Below, one piece after another: positions 8,648-17,389 of a stretch of DNA of 64,000 nt (positions are counted from its first letter, which is position 1; every line of letters begins with the position of its first letter). Source of the stretch: JBBDWR01 sp040902745 (lineage in GTDB: Bacteria > Actinomycetota > UBA4738 > HRBIN12); assembly GCA_040902745.1 (NCBI GenBank), contig JBBDWR010000015.1:1-64000 (forward strand), read 5' to 3'. Made by a program: the position numbers and the translations under genes. Under the pieces are notes generated by a model. That model searched no databases, was not told the origin of the DNA, and was given only the letters and a program-made list of their open reading frames with translations.

Positions 8648-9793
8648 TTAGGCCCCATCCGACCGATCGGTGCTTCCGTAGTGATCCTCGAGGAAGGCGC
8701 CCAACAACTCCAGCCCCGCAGGCACGTTCCGGCGACCCGTTCCGATCCGGAAGTGATTCCCGGTGTGCCCGAAGAGGGTTCCGGGAAGCAGGAGCACCCC
8801 ACGCTCACGCACGAGCGCGTCCGTGAATCGTTCGACCGGCTCCTCCGCCACCAGACGCGGGAAACCCACGCTCCCCGCAGCCGGCCGGACCCAGGACAGA
8901 TGCGGACTCGCCCGCACGAGCTGATCGACGAGCTCCAGGTTCGGCTGCACCAGCTCCCGGCTCCGCGCGAGCAGGGAGTCCCTCGCGCGAAGCCCGATCA
9001 GCGCGAGCACCTCGCTCGGGGCCGAATTGCAGATCGTCGTGTAGTCCTTGATGCGCGCGCATCGTCGCAACACCGCTGCGTCGCGCGTCGCGAGCCAGCC
9101 GATCCGCAAGCCGGCAAGCCCGAAGGCCTTGGACAACACCCCGAGGCTGATCCCGTGCTCCGCGATGTCCGCACCCGCCGGCAGCCGGTCGCCTTCGTCG
9201 TGCTCCAAGAACCGGTAGACCTCGTCCACGAAGAAGTGCGCGCCGGCGTCGTTCGCGAGCCGAGCGGCCTCGGTGAACGCGTCGAGCGACGGGAGGGCTC
9301 CCGTCGGACTGTGCGGGTAGTTCAACACGACGAGTTTGGTTTTCCCCGGGCGGAGCGCGTCGCGGTACGCGTCCAGATCCAACTGCCATCCGTGCTCCTC
9401 GCGCCGTTCGAGCAGATCGACCTGGGCACCGATCGACCGCGCGACGTCGTGCAGCGCCGTGTACTCGGGCCAGGTCGCGACGACATGATCGCCCGGCTCC
9501 AGCAACGCGTGCATCAACACGAAGATCGCCTCCTCGGCTCCGGAGAACGTGTAGACGTGCTCCGGAGCGATCGCTTCGTACATGCCGGCGATCTCCTCGC
9601 GCAGCAGCGGCATCCCGGAGGCCTCGGTATAGCCCAGCGTCAGTCCGTCCCAGAGCTCCCGGCATCCGTCGTCGGCGAGCGCGAGTACTTCGCGCATCGA
9701 GATGCCCTCGATGTCGCTGGCGCACAGGTTCACGGCTGCGGCGAACTCCCACCGTGCGAAATAGCGTTCGAGCTGGAACTCCGCGATCTGCAT
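8648..9793 (-). CDS. class I/II-fold PLP-dependent aminotransferase
   Basis: A 381-residue fold-type I aminotransferase. The PLP-binding lysine is K222 in LSKAFGLAGLRIGW. The conserved asparagine/tyrosine region is NYPHSPTG (158-165), the cofactor-contacting aspartate lies in FFVDEVYR (188-194), and a late arginine would bind the substrate carboxylate. The protein is slightly shorter than AspC-type enzymes and resembles the MalY/capreomycidine-synthase side of the superfamily, so the amino donor cannot be named. Start ATG at 9793. It lies 21 bp downstream of ppdK on the same strand and is probably cotranscribed with it. Confidence 0.88.
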   Translation of the reverse strand: MQIAEFQLERYFARWEFAAAVNLCASDIEGISMREVLALADDGCRELWDGLTLGYTEASGMPLLREEIAGMYEAIAPEHVYTFSGAEEAIFVLMHALLEPGDHVVATWPEYTALHDVARSIGAQVDLLERREEHGWQLDLDAYRDALRPGKTKLVVLNYPHSPTGALPSLDAFTEAARLANDAGAHFFVDEVYRFLEHDEGDRLPAGADIAEHGISLGVLSKAFGLAGLRIGWLATRDAAVLRRCARIKDYTTICNSAPSEVLALIGLRARDSLLARSRELVQPNLELVDQLVRASPHLSWVRPAAGSVGFPRLVAEEPVERFTDALVRERGVLLLPGTLFGHTGNHFRIGTGRRNVPAGLELLGAFLEDHYGSTDRSDGA

Positions 9794-9814
9794 CCGGTCG
9801 GCCGCCGTCGCTCG

Positions 9815-12523
9815 TTACTTCGAGGCGACCTCGGCGTCGCCGATCGCCGCTTGGGCTGCCGCGAGTCGCGCGGTCTCAACGCGGAACGGCGAGCAGCTCA
9901 CGTAGTCCAGGCCGAGCTCGTGGCAGAACACCACCGACGCGGGATCGCCTCCGTGTTCGCCGCAGATGCCGAGATGCAGGGCGGGGTTGGCGGCCCTTCC
10001 CTCATCAGTCGCGATCCGCATCAAGCGGCCGGTGCCGGCACGATCGATCGTCACGAACGGGTTGGCCGGCACGAGTTTGCGCTCTTCGTACATCGCCACG
10101 AACTTGCCGATGTCGTCGCGGCTGAAGCCGAACGCGGTCTGGGTGAGGTCGTTGGTGCCGAACGAGAAGAACTCCGCCACCTCGGCGATCTCCCCCGCGG
10201 TGACGGCGGCCCGAGGAAGCTCGATCATCGTGCCCCACTCGAAGTGGTCGAGCGTGATGGCTTCACGCTGCAGGATCTCCTCGGCCACGGGCTCCAGCTC
10301 GGCGCGCATCTGCTCGAGCTCGGGCTTGGTGGACACGAGGGGGATCATGATCTCGACCCGCGGATCGTCCCCCGCAGACTTAACCTTGCACGCAGCCTCA
10401 ACGATCGCGCGCACCTGCATCGCATACAGCCCAGGTTTCACGATGCCGAGGCGCACGCCGCGAAGCCCCAGCATCGGGTTGGCTTCGTGGAGCTCACGCA
10501 CCTTGGCCAGCACCTTGCGCTGCTCCTCGAGCTCGGGTCCGCGCTCGCCCGCCGCCTCGGCGAGTGCGACCTGCACCGCCAACTCGGTCATGTCGGGAAG
10601 GAACTCGTGCAGCGGCGGGTCGAGCAGGCGAACGGTGACCGGGAGCCCACTCATCGCCGTGAAGATCCCGACGAAATCGTCTCGTTGCAGCGGCAGGAGC
10701 GCGTCGTAGGCCTCCTGCTCCTCGCCGGGCGTCTCGGCGAAGATCATCTTGCGCACCGCGAGCACGCGCTCCTCCCCGAGGAACATGTGCTCCGTGCGAC
10801 ACAACCCGATCCCTTCGGCACCTCGCTCACGGGCGTTCGTCGATTGATCCGGCGTGTCGGCGTTCGCGCGCACGCGAAGGCGACGGCGCGCGTCCGCGTG
10901 GTCCATCAGGCGCGCGAAGGCCTTCCAGATCTTCTGCTCGCGGGCCGCCGCGTCGCCGGAGCGAGCCTTCTCGAGCACCGACTCCTCCAACGCCAGTTCA
11001 CCTGGGTAGACCCGCCCGGTGAAGCCGTCGATCGTGATCACGTCGTTCTCTGCGACCTTCACCCCGTCGGCGGAAAACGTCCGCGACCCCAGATCGATGC
11101 GGATCGCATCCGCGCCACACACCGCGGGGATCCCCTCCCCTCGCGCGACGACGGCCGCATGCGAGTTCGTGCCTCCCGCGGAGGTCAGGATGCCCTGGGC
11201 GGCGATCATCCCGTGGTAGTCGTCGGGGGTGGTCTCGCGGCGCACGAGGATCACGCGTTCGCCCGCAGCGCCCTGCTCCGCGGCATCGTCGGCCGTGAAC
11301 ACGACCTTGCCGGTCGCCGCGCCCGGGCTGGCGTTGAGCCCCGTCGCGATCGGGGTGGCGTCGGCTGCCGCGGCGGCCGAGATGACACGCTTGAACAACT
11401 CCTCGAGGCGGTTGGCGTCCACACGTGACAGTGCGGTGTCCTCGTCGATCAGCCCTTCATCCAGCATGTCGCGGGCCATGACCCATTCGGCGAAAGCGGT
11501 CCGCTTGCCGATGCGCGTCTGCAAGATCCACAGGCGACCCTTCTCGATCGTGAACTCGATATCGCACATGTCGTGGTAGTGCTTCTCGAGCACGTCCATC
11601 GTCTCGAGCAGTTCGGTGAAACTGTCGGGGTCGTGCTTCTCGAGCTCCGCGAGCGGCAGCGTGTTGCGGATCCCGGCCACGACGTCTTCGCCCTGCGCGT
11701 TCGCGAGGTAGTCGCCGTAGGGGACCTTCTCGCCCGTCGACGGATCGCGGGTGAACGCGACCCCCGTGCCGGAGTCCTCACCACGGTTGCCGAACACCAT
11801 GGCCACGATGTTGACGGCCGTGCCCAGGTCGTCGGAGATCTTGTTCTTGCGTCGGTAGTCGATCGCACGCTTACCGTTCCACGACTTGAACACGGCTTCC
11901 ACCGACAACAGGAGCTGCTCGCGCGGGTCGACCGGGAAGTCGGCGCCGGTGTGCTCGCGGTAAACCCGCTTGAACACCTCAACGAGCGCCGCGAGATCCG
12001 CAGCGTCCAGATCGGTGTCCTGAGCGCCCGGAGCTTTGGCTTCCTTCACCTTCTCGAGCTCGTCTTCGAACGCATCGGGAGGCACGTCCATCACGATCTT
12101 GCCGAACATCTGGATGAACCGCCGGTAGGTGTCCCAGGCGAACCGCCAGTCGCCCCCCGTCTGCTCCGCGAGTCCCTGCACGGATCCGTCGTTCATGCCG
12201 AGGTTGAGCACCGTGTCCATCATGCCCGGCATCGAGAACTTGGCCCCAGAGCGCACGGACACGAGCAGCGGATCCTTCGGGTCGCCGAGTTGCTTGCCCA
12301 TCGCGGCCTCGAGATCGCTCAGGTGCTGCTCGATCTCGTCGGGGAGTCCGTCGGGGAACCCGCCACGAGCCAGATACGTCAGGCACGCCTCGGTGGTCAT
12401 CGTGAATCCTGGAGGAACCGGCAACCCCATGTTGGTCATCTCCGCCAGGTTGGCGCCTTTGCCTCCCAGCAGGTCCTTCATGTCCCTGTTGCCCTCGTGG
12501 AAGTCGTACACGTACTTGGTCAT
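9815..12523 (-). CDS. ppdK: pyruvate, phosphate dikinase
   Basis: Reversibly converts pyruvate, ATP and phosphate to phosphoenolpyruvate, AMP and pyrophosphate, linking glycolysis and gluconeogenesis. The 902-residue protein has the full domain order: N-terminal ATP-grasp nucleotide-binding domain (about 1-340), the swivelling phosphohistidine domain with the catalytic His at residue 455 in GGTNSHAAVVARG, and a C-terminal PEP/pyruvate TIM barrel ending with CGEHGGDPAS, where the cysteine is the usual general acid. His455 is the same number as in the Clostridium symbiosum enzyme, which supports ATG 12523 as the start. It is followed by the aminotransferase gene. Confidence 0.97.
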   Translation of the reverse strand: MTKYVYDFHEGNRDMKDLLGGKGANLAEMTNMGLPVPPGFTMTTEACLTYLARGGFPDGLPDEIEQHLSDLEAAMGKQLGDPKDPLLVSVRSGAKFSMPGMMDTVLNLGMNDGSVQGLAEQTGGDWRFAWDTYRRFIQMFGKIVMDVPPDAFEDELEKVKEAKAPGAQDTDLDAADLAALVEVFKRVYREHTGADFPVDPREQLLLSVEAVFKSWNGKRAIDYRRKNKISDDLGTAVNIVAMVFGNRGEDSGTGVAFTRDPSTGEKVPYGDYLANAQGEDVVAGIRNTLPLAELEKHDPDSFTELLETMDVLEKHYHDMCDIEFTIEKGRLWILQTRIGKRTAFAEWVMARDMLDEGLIDEDTALSRVDANRLEELFKRVISAAAAADATPIATGLNASPGAATGKVVFTADDAAEQGAAGERVILVRRETTPDDYHGMIAAQGILTSAGGTNSHAAVVARGEGIPAVCGADAIRIDLGSRTFSADGVKVAENDVITIDGFTGRVYPGELALEESVLEKARSGDAAAREQKIWKAFARLMDHADARRRLRVRANADTPDQSTNARERGAEGIGLCRTEHMFLGEERVLAVRKMIFAETPGEEQEAYDALLPLQRDDFVGIFTAMSGLPVTVRLLDPPLHEFLPDMTELAVQVALAEAAGERGPELEEQRKVLAKVRELHEANPMLGLRGVRLGIVKPGLYAMQVRAIVEAACKVKSAGDDPRVEIMIPLVSTKPELEQMRAELEPVAEEILQREAITLDHFEWGTMIELPRAAVTAGEIAEVAEFFSFGTNDLTQTAFGFSRDDIGKFVAMYEERKLVPANPFVTIDRAGTGRLMRIATDEGRAANPALHLGICGEHGGDPASVVFCHELGLDYVSCSPFRVETARLAAAQAAIGDAEVASK

Positions 12524-12573
12524 CTGGGTGCCTCGCCTCCGGCGGCCGGAACGGTCTCGGTCGTGGTTCGGGG

Positions 12574-12855
12574 TCAGTCTACGGAACGTGCTCGAGCGGG
12601 GAGCACCGCGGCGCCCGCCGCGCCGATCGCGAGGAGCGAGAGCAGCGTCGAGATCCAGAAGTGTGAGGTGGAGAAGCCCAGCAGCGCCCCGATCCCGATC
12701 ACTGCGACGGACGCGATCAGCAACGCGAAGGCGACCAGATACAGCACGATCGATCGCGGCGTGGTGCCGTGAGGCTCACCCGCGTCATGGGGATCGGCAT
12801 CCGGTGCCGAGTCCTCCGATGCCGGGTTCGTCGCCTCATCGGCGCGCTCGCTCAC
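12574..12855 (-). CDS. small two-helix membrane protein coupled to glyS
   Basis: A 93-residue protein with an acidic hydrophilic N-terminus (1-32) and two predicted membrane helices (about 35-59 and 66-84). No family is recognised. Its GTG start (12855-12853) overlaps the glyS stop in a GTGA quadruplet, the same coupling seen elsewhere in this window. That supports it as a real gene translated with glyS. Function unknown. Confidence 0.65.
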   Translation of the reverse strand: MSERADEATNPASEDSAPDADPHDAGEPHGTTPRSIVLYLVAFALLIASVAVIGIGALLGFSTSHFWISTLLSLLAIGAAGAAVLPARARSVD

Positions 12856-14195
12856 AGTCGCTCCCGCAGATACGGGACGAGACCCTCGATCGCGATGCGG
12901 TCCTGCTGCATCGTGTCGCGCTCGCGGACGGTGACCTGCCGGTCGTCGAGGGAGTCGAAGTCGACGGTGACGCAGAACGGCGTGCCCACCTCATCCTGGC
13001 GACGGTAGCGGCGGCCGATCGCACCCGCGTCGTCGTAGTCGGACATCCATTCGGGCTTGACGAGGTCGAACACCCGGCGCGCCTCGGGCACGAGGGTGTC
13101 CTTGCGGGAAAGCGGGAGCACCGCCACCTTGATCGGAGCGAGATCCCGATGCAGACCGAGCACGGTGCGAGTTTCGGTGTCGCCCTTGGCGGTCGGGGCC
13201 TGTTCCTCTCGGTAGGAGTCGAGCAGAAACGTCAACATCGCGCGATCGACGCCGGCGGCCGGCTCGACAACGAACGGGAGGTACCGGTCGTCCTTGCCTT
13301 GATCGAAGTACGTCAGTTGCTGACCGCTGGCGTCCGCATGGTGTTTCAGGTCGAAGTCGGTACGATTCGCGATCCCCTCGACCTCACCCCATCCGAAGGG
13401 GAACTCGTATTCGATGTCCGTAGCGGCCTTCGCGTAGTGCGCCAGTTCGTCGCGTTCATGCGGCCGCAGACGCAGCTTGTCCTTGCTGACGCCGAGGTCG
13501 AGATACCACTGACGCCGCTGCTCCACCCAGTATCCGAACCACTCCTCGTCCGACCCGGGCTTGACGAAGTACTCCATCTCCATCTGCTCGAACTCGCGGG
13601 TTCGGAAGATGAAGTTCCCGGGCGTGATCTCGTTGCGGAAGCTCTTGCCGATCTGTGCGATCCCGAACGGGAGCTTCTTGCGCGCGGCCTGCTGGATCGT
13701 TGGGAAGTCGACGAACATCCCCTGCGCCGTCTCGGGCCGAAGGTAGGCGATGTGCTCGTCGTCGGCGACCGGGCCCATGTGCGTCGCGAACATCAGGTTG
13801 AATTGCTTGGGCTCGGTGAAGTCCTGGGCGCCACAATTGGAGCAGGTGAGTGTGCCACCCTGCCCGTCGGGTGACGCTCCCATCGCAGCGAGCTCGTCGG
13901 GGCGGAAGCGTGTGTGACAGCTCCGGCACTCGATCAACGGGTCGGAGAAGCCCGCGACGTGACCGGACGCCTCCCAGACGCGCGGCGACATGATGACGGA
14001 GGCCTCGAGGCCGACCACGTCGTCACGCAGCTGCACCATCGATCGCCACCAGGCATCGCGGATGTTGCGGCGCAACTCAACCCCGAGGGGGCCGTAGTCC
14101 CAGCTGGAGCGCAGACCTCCGTAGATCTCCGAGGACGGGAACGCGATCCCCCGGCGTTTGGCCAGGGACGTCACGGCTTCCATCAGATCCGCCAC
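12852..14195 (-). CDS. glyS: glycyl-tRNA synthetase (dimeric class II type)
   Basis: Charges tRNA-Gly with glycine. The 447-residue protein belongs to the single-polypeptide, archaeal/actinobacterial type rather than the two-subunit GlyQ/GlyS type. The opening RRGIAFPSSEIYGG, the class II motif 2 region (FRNEITPGNFIFRTREFEQMEM) and the late motif 3-like GVDRAMLTFLLDSYREEQ are visible. An insertion carries two CxxC pairs (CRSC and CSNC) suited to zinc. The open frame extends to 14423, but GTG 14195 has a strong GGGGGAG ribosome-binding site 7 nt upstream and gives the family's normal N-terminus. The preceding 221 bp separate it from a divergent gene. Confidence 0.95.
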   Translation of the reverse strand: MADLMEAVTSLAKRRGIAFPSSEIYGGLRSSWDYGPLGVELRRNIRDAWWRSMVQLRDDVVGLEASVIMSPRVWEASGHVAGFSDPLIECRSCHTRFRPDELAAMGASPDGQGGTLTCSNCGAQDFTEPKQFNLMFATHMGPVADDEHIAYLRPETAQGMFVDFPTIQQAARKKLPFGIAQIGKSFRNEITPGNFIFRTREFEQMEMEYFVKPGSDEEWFGYWVEQRRQWYLDLGVSKDKLRLRPHERDELAHYAKAATDIEYEFPFGWGEVEGIANRTDFDLKHHADASGQQLTYFDQGKDDRYLPFVVEPAAGVDRAMLTFLLDSYREEQAPTAKGDTETRTVLGLHRDLAPIKVAVLPLSRKDTLVPEARRVFDLVKPEWMSDYDDAGAIGRRYRRQDEVGTPFCVTVDFDSLDDRQVTVRERDTMQQDRIAIEGLVPYLRERL

Positions 14196-14416
14196 GTCGG
14201 CTCTCCCCCTCTCGTCCTCAGCTGCCCGCCGGCCCGTCGACCGCGAGCAGATGGTACCGGCGTCGTCTCGGCTGATCGTGGAGCTCACCTGATCGCCGCC
14301 GCGTCCCCCTTGCGCTGCCGACGTCGGTGGGAGTAGCTTCTGGTTCCTTCCCCGAACATCCTGACCTCCAACGGGCGGCGGTCCCCTGTCGCCGAGGTCG
14401 GTGGAAAGGCGGCGAC

Positions 14417-14989
14417 ATGGCAACGTGCAGCGTGTGCGGCACTTCCCTCTCTCCCGCGATCGCCTGGTGTAGCCAATGCTTCACGCCGATCGCCAACATG
14501 CGCTCCGACATGGTGCCGCGGCGCACCACGCCGCGGCAGATCGCGTCGCCCGTGATCACCTTGCAAGGTCGACAGGCCACCAGATTCGGCCCCCACGACG
14601 TCGTGATCGTTCCCCAGAGTCCGACCGTGACGTTTCGGCCCGCCCGTTCCAGGCCCGAACCCGAACGGCCCTCGCTGCTGCGGGGAGGACCGACCTCGTT
14701 CGGCATCGTGGGCAAATCGGTGATCACCTTGATCACTGTTGGGATCGGGGTCGCGCTCTGGCTCGGCCTGCAGACGTTCCGAGCAGGACTCGGAGACTCT
14801 ATGCGCGCGCTCCAGTTCACCGTCCTCGGCGCGTACGTGCTGCTGGCGCTCGTGCTGCTCTGGTTCACGTGGCGCCCGGAACCGCACGCTTCGCGGGTTC
14901 GCGTTGCGACGGCTCCCGCGCGCGTGGTGCCTCGACCCGACATGCGGTTGGATCCTTCCGCGACCCAGCGCGACGACGCGTGGTCGTAG
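14417..14989 (+). CDS. zinc-ribbon membrane protein, unknown function
   Basis: A 190-residue protein starting at ATG 14417, behind GGAAAGG. The N-terminus has a zinc-ribbon pattern, CSVC at residues 4-7 and CSQC at 18-21, followed by a polar region and two membrane helices (about 98-117 and 127-146), then a basic tail. This arrangement is common in actinobacterial proteins of unknown function near glyS or uppS. It is divergent from glyS and convergent with uppS, with only 10 bp between the stops. No enzymatic motif was seen. Confidence 0.7.
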   Translation: MATCSVCGTSLSPAIAWCSQCFTPIANMRSDMVPRRTTPRQIASPVITLQGRQATRFGPHDVVIVPQSPTVTFRPARSRPEPERPSLLRGGPTSFGIVGKSVITLITVGIGVALWLGLQTFRAGLGDSMRALQFTVLGAYVLLALVLLWFTWRPEPHASRVRVATAPARVVPRPDMRLDPSATQRDDAWS

Positions 14990-14999
14990 CGCCCCGACC

Positions 15000-15737
15000 T
15001 CACTCCTCGACGACCTGGCCGAACCGCCGCGAGCGCTTCTGGTAGTCGCGGATCGCCTCGTAGAGGTGATCCCGGCTGAAGTCCGGCCAAAGCACGGGCG
15101 TGAACCACAGCTCTGCGTAGGCGACCTGCCACAGCAGGAAGTTCGAGATCCGCTCCTCCCCGCTGGTGCGGATCAGCAGATCGACATCGGGGAGCTCGGG
15201 ATCGTAGAGGCGCTTGGCGATCGACTCTGGTGAGAGCCGCTCCCCGTTGAACGCGCCGCGCTCTTTCTCATCGAGCAACGCACGCACGGCGTCGACGATC
15301 TCCATGCGCCCGCCGTAGTTGAAGGCGATCGACAACGTCATGCCCGTGTTGTCGCGGGTGAGTTCCTCCGCCTCGTCCATCTCGCGCAACACCCCGCGAG
15401 GCACCCGCCAGTCGCGACGACCGAGGAATCGCACACGCACGTTCAGATCGTTGAGTTCGTCGCGGCGCCGTCGCAGCAGCCCGCGGTTGAACTCCATGAG
15501 GTACTTCACCTCGAAGATCGGGCGCCGCCAGTTCTCCGTAGAGAATGCGAACATCGTCAGCCACTCGAGGCCGAGCTCAGCACCGCCCTTGACGGTGTCG
15601 AACATCGCTTCCTCGCCGGCGGCATGGCCCTCGGTCCGTGCCAAACCACGAGCCTGCGCCCATCGGCCGTTGCCGTCCATCACCACGCCGATGTGCCGGG
15701 GAAGGCGGTCGCGGTCCAGATCCGAGAGGTAACTCAC
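15000..15737 (-). CDS. uppS: isoprenyl (undecaprenyl) diphosphate synthase
   Basis: A cis-prenyltransferase that elongates an allylic diphosphate with isopentenyl diphosphate to make the C50-C55 lipid carrier for peptidoglycan. The 245-residue protein shows the catalytic Asp motif VMDGNGRWA, the FSTENWRRP segment, and the C-terminal RTSGEERISNFLLWQ and ELWFTPVLWPDF motifs. The GTG start at 15737 overlaps the recO stop in a GTGA quadruplet. A longer frame to 15944 is antisense spill over recO. Product chain length (deca- or undecaprenyl) is not determinable. Confidence 0.95.
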   Translation of the reverse strand: MSYLSDLDRDRLPRHIGVVMDGNGRWAQARGLARTEGHAAGEEAMFDTVKGGAELGLEWLTMFAFSTENWRRPIFEVKYLMEFNRGLLRRRRDELNDLNVRVRFLGRRDWRVPRGVLREMDEAEELTRDNTGMTLSIAFNYGGRMEIVDAVRALLDEKERGAFNGERLSPESIAKRLYDPELPDVDLLIRTSGEERISNFLLWQVAYAELWFTPVLWPDFSRDHLYEAIRDYQKRSRRFGQVVEE

Positions 15738-16474
15738 GGCGTGAGGCTCCTCGCCACGATCGGGAAGCTGCGCATACGTCGTTCGAGGTGGTACTCGCAG
15801 AACCCGAAGAGGAAGGCACGCGACTGCCGGCGGGTTCGGTCGTCCGCCACGTGGTCGCCCGCCTCGGCCAGACCAGCCGTGGCGAGGGTCGCGAGCAGCT
15901 CGAGCGAGCCCGGAGGCGCCGGCTCGCTGTCCAGATCTGCACACCCGGCGCAGACCGCACCCCCTTGCCCCGACGACCAGCGGTCCGCGCCGGTCGAGCC
16001 GCAGATCGCGCAGGCGGTCAGGCTCGGATGGAACCCCGAGAGCGAGAGCAGCTTGAGCAGGAACGACTCGGTCACGGCGGTGGGATCGAGCGGACGGGCA
16101 TCGAGCGCCCGCAGACCCGCGAGCAACAGCAGGAACAATCGGACGTTGCGCTCGTGCTCCTCCGCGACCTTGTCGACGGCCTCGAGCATCGTCTCTCCCG
16201 CACCGAACAGTCCGAGGTCCTCGCGCATACAGCGGTGCGAGCTGAGGATGTCCGCCTGGGTGACGGTGTCCAGCGATCCGCGACCCCGGTAGAGCAGCAG
16301 GTCGACGTGGGTGAAGGGTTCGAGGCGGGCCCCGAACCGGGACGTCGTCTTGCGGATACCCTTGGCCACGGCGCGGACCTTGCCCGAGCCCTGGGTCATG
16401 ATGGTGATGATCTTGTCGGCCTCACCGAGCTTGACCGAGCGCAGAACGATCCCTTGTTCCTTCGTGAGCGGCAC
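15734..16474 (-). CDS. recO: DNA repair protein RecO
   Basis: Anneals single strands and loads RecA with RecR in the RecF pathway. The 246-residue protein has an N-terminal OB fold (about 1-80, beginning with EQGIVLRSVKLGEADKI), a helical middle and a C4 zinc finger (CAIC, then CAGC) near residues 145-170. The GTG at 16474 gives the family's usual N-terminus; the frame is open to 16573 but the extra residues are unlike RecO. The ribosome-binding site is weak. It is followed by uppS with a 4-bp overlap. Confidence 0.93.
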   Translation of the reverse strand: MPLTKEQGIVLRSVKLGEADKIITIMTQGSGKVRAVAKGIRKTTSRFGARLEPFTHVDLLLYRGRGSLDTVTQADILSSHRCMREDLGLFGAGETMLEAVDKVAEEHERNVRLFLLLLAGLRALDARPLDPTAVTESFLLKLLSLSGFHPSLTACAICGSTGADRWSSGQGGAVCAGCADLDSEPAPPGSLELLATLATAGLAEAGDHVADDRTRRQSRAFLFGFCEYHLERRMRSFPIVARSLTP

Positions 16475-16545
16475 GCATCGATGGTACGCCGGGAGCGAGG
16501 CCGAAGTCCCTATCCGCGCTGTGGCGTTTATATGGGAACTGCAGC

Positions 16546-17328
16546 TCACCGGATCGATCGGTGCCGGCGCCATGCCTGGACGAGGGCATCCAACACCGAC
16601 GAAGCCCCGATCCGGAACCGTTCCTGCGTTGCGGACCCCGGACCGAGCACCTCCTCCACCAGATCGAGGTACTCCAGCGCCTGTTCGGCCGAACGGATCC
16701 CCCCGGCCACCTTCACCCCGACGGATCGACCCGCCTCCATCGCCCGAAAGGCCTCCTCCGCCAGCGTTCGCGCGGCGCCGGGGGTCGCCCCGGGCTCCCG
16801 TGTACCCGTCGAGGTCTTGAGGAAGTCGGCTCCCGCCGAGACGGCGAGCGCCGCTGCCCGCCGGATCGTGTCCTCGCCCGGAAGGGCGCCGGACTCGAGG
16901 ATCACCTTGAGCACGGACGGACCCGCCGCCGCCCGAGACGCTTCGAGCTGGGTACGAACCGCAGCATCCTCGCCCCGGAGGAGCGCCTCGTGGTCGAGCA
17001 CCGTGTCGATCTCGGTTGCGCCCTCGACCCGAGCGTGGCGGATCTGTTCGACACGCTCCTCGGTCGACGCCACACCCGACGGAAAGCCTCCCGCGACCGC
17101 CGCGACCTCGACCTCCGAGTCACCGAGCGCGTCCCGCGCGGCGCCGACGAACCGTGGGAGCACGCAGACGGCGGCCACCGGGGCGAGCAGCTCGGACTGC
17201 GGATCGGGACGTGCGGCTCTGGCGCAGAGTCGCACGATGTCCTCTTGGGTATCGGTCGGGCCGAGCGACGTGAGATCCAGGCACCCAAGGATGCGCTCGA
17301 TCCGCTCGAGGTCGCGATCGCCCCTCAG
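16546..17328 (-). CDS. deoC: deoxyribose-phosphate aldolase, start codon unresolved (CTG or frameshift)
   Basis: Cleaves 2-deoxyribose-5-phosphate to acetaldehyde and glyceraldehyde-3-phosphate. The catalytic lysines appear in VLKVILESG and, as the Schiff-base residue, in GADFLKTSTG, with the phosphate-binding VKVAGGIRSAEQA and FRIGASS motifs. The first GTG (17235) would remove the conserved N-terminal segment encoded at 17328-17236 (GCLDLTSLGPTDTQEDIV). No ATG, GTG or TTG exists in frame between that GTG and the upstream stop. CTG at 17328 has AGGA six bases before it and gives 260 residues. Alternatively, ATG 17384, 5 nt after era, opens a 19-codon frame that would join by one extra base. 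Confidence 0.82.
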   Translation of the reverse strand: MRGDRDLERIERILGCLDLTSLGPTDTQEDIVRLCARAARPDPQSELLAPVAAVCVLPRFVGAARDALGDSEVEVAAVAGGFPSGVASTEERVEQIRHARVEGATEIDTVLDHEALLRGEDAAVRTQLEASRAAAGPSVLKVILESGALPGEDTIRRAAALAVSAGADFLKTSTGTREPGATPGAARTLAEEAFRAMEAGRSVGVKVAGGIRSAEQALEYLDLVEEVLGPGSATQERFRIGASSVLDALVQAWRRHRSIR

Positions 17329-17389
17329 GTCGGATCCTGCGCTTCCCGTCGCACCTCGGCCGCCCCGTGTTCGATCACGAACATCTCGG

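Noticed and set aside
8453..11428. A 991-codon plus-strand frame
   Set aside because: It is the antisense shadow of the aminotransferase and ppdK; composition is Arg/His/Glu-rich without domains.
14196..14416. Possible T-box riboswitch upstream of glyS
   Set aside because: A GGTACC-containing stretch exists, but no convincing specifier loop, AGUA bulge or antiterminator with the TGGNACC context could be traced.
17331..17384. A 19-codon leader-peptide ORF after era
   Set aside because: Not listed as a separate gene because it may simply be the true 5' end of deoC in another frame; reported in the findings instead.
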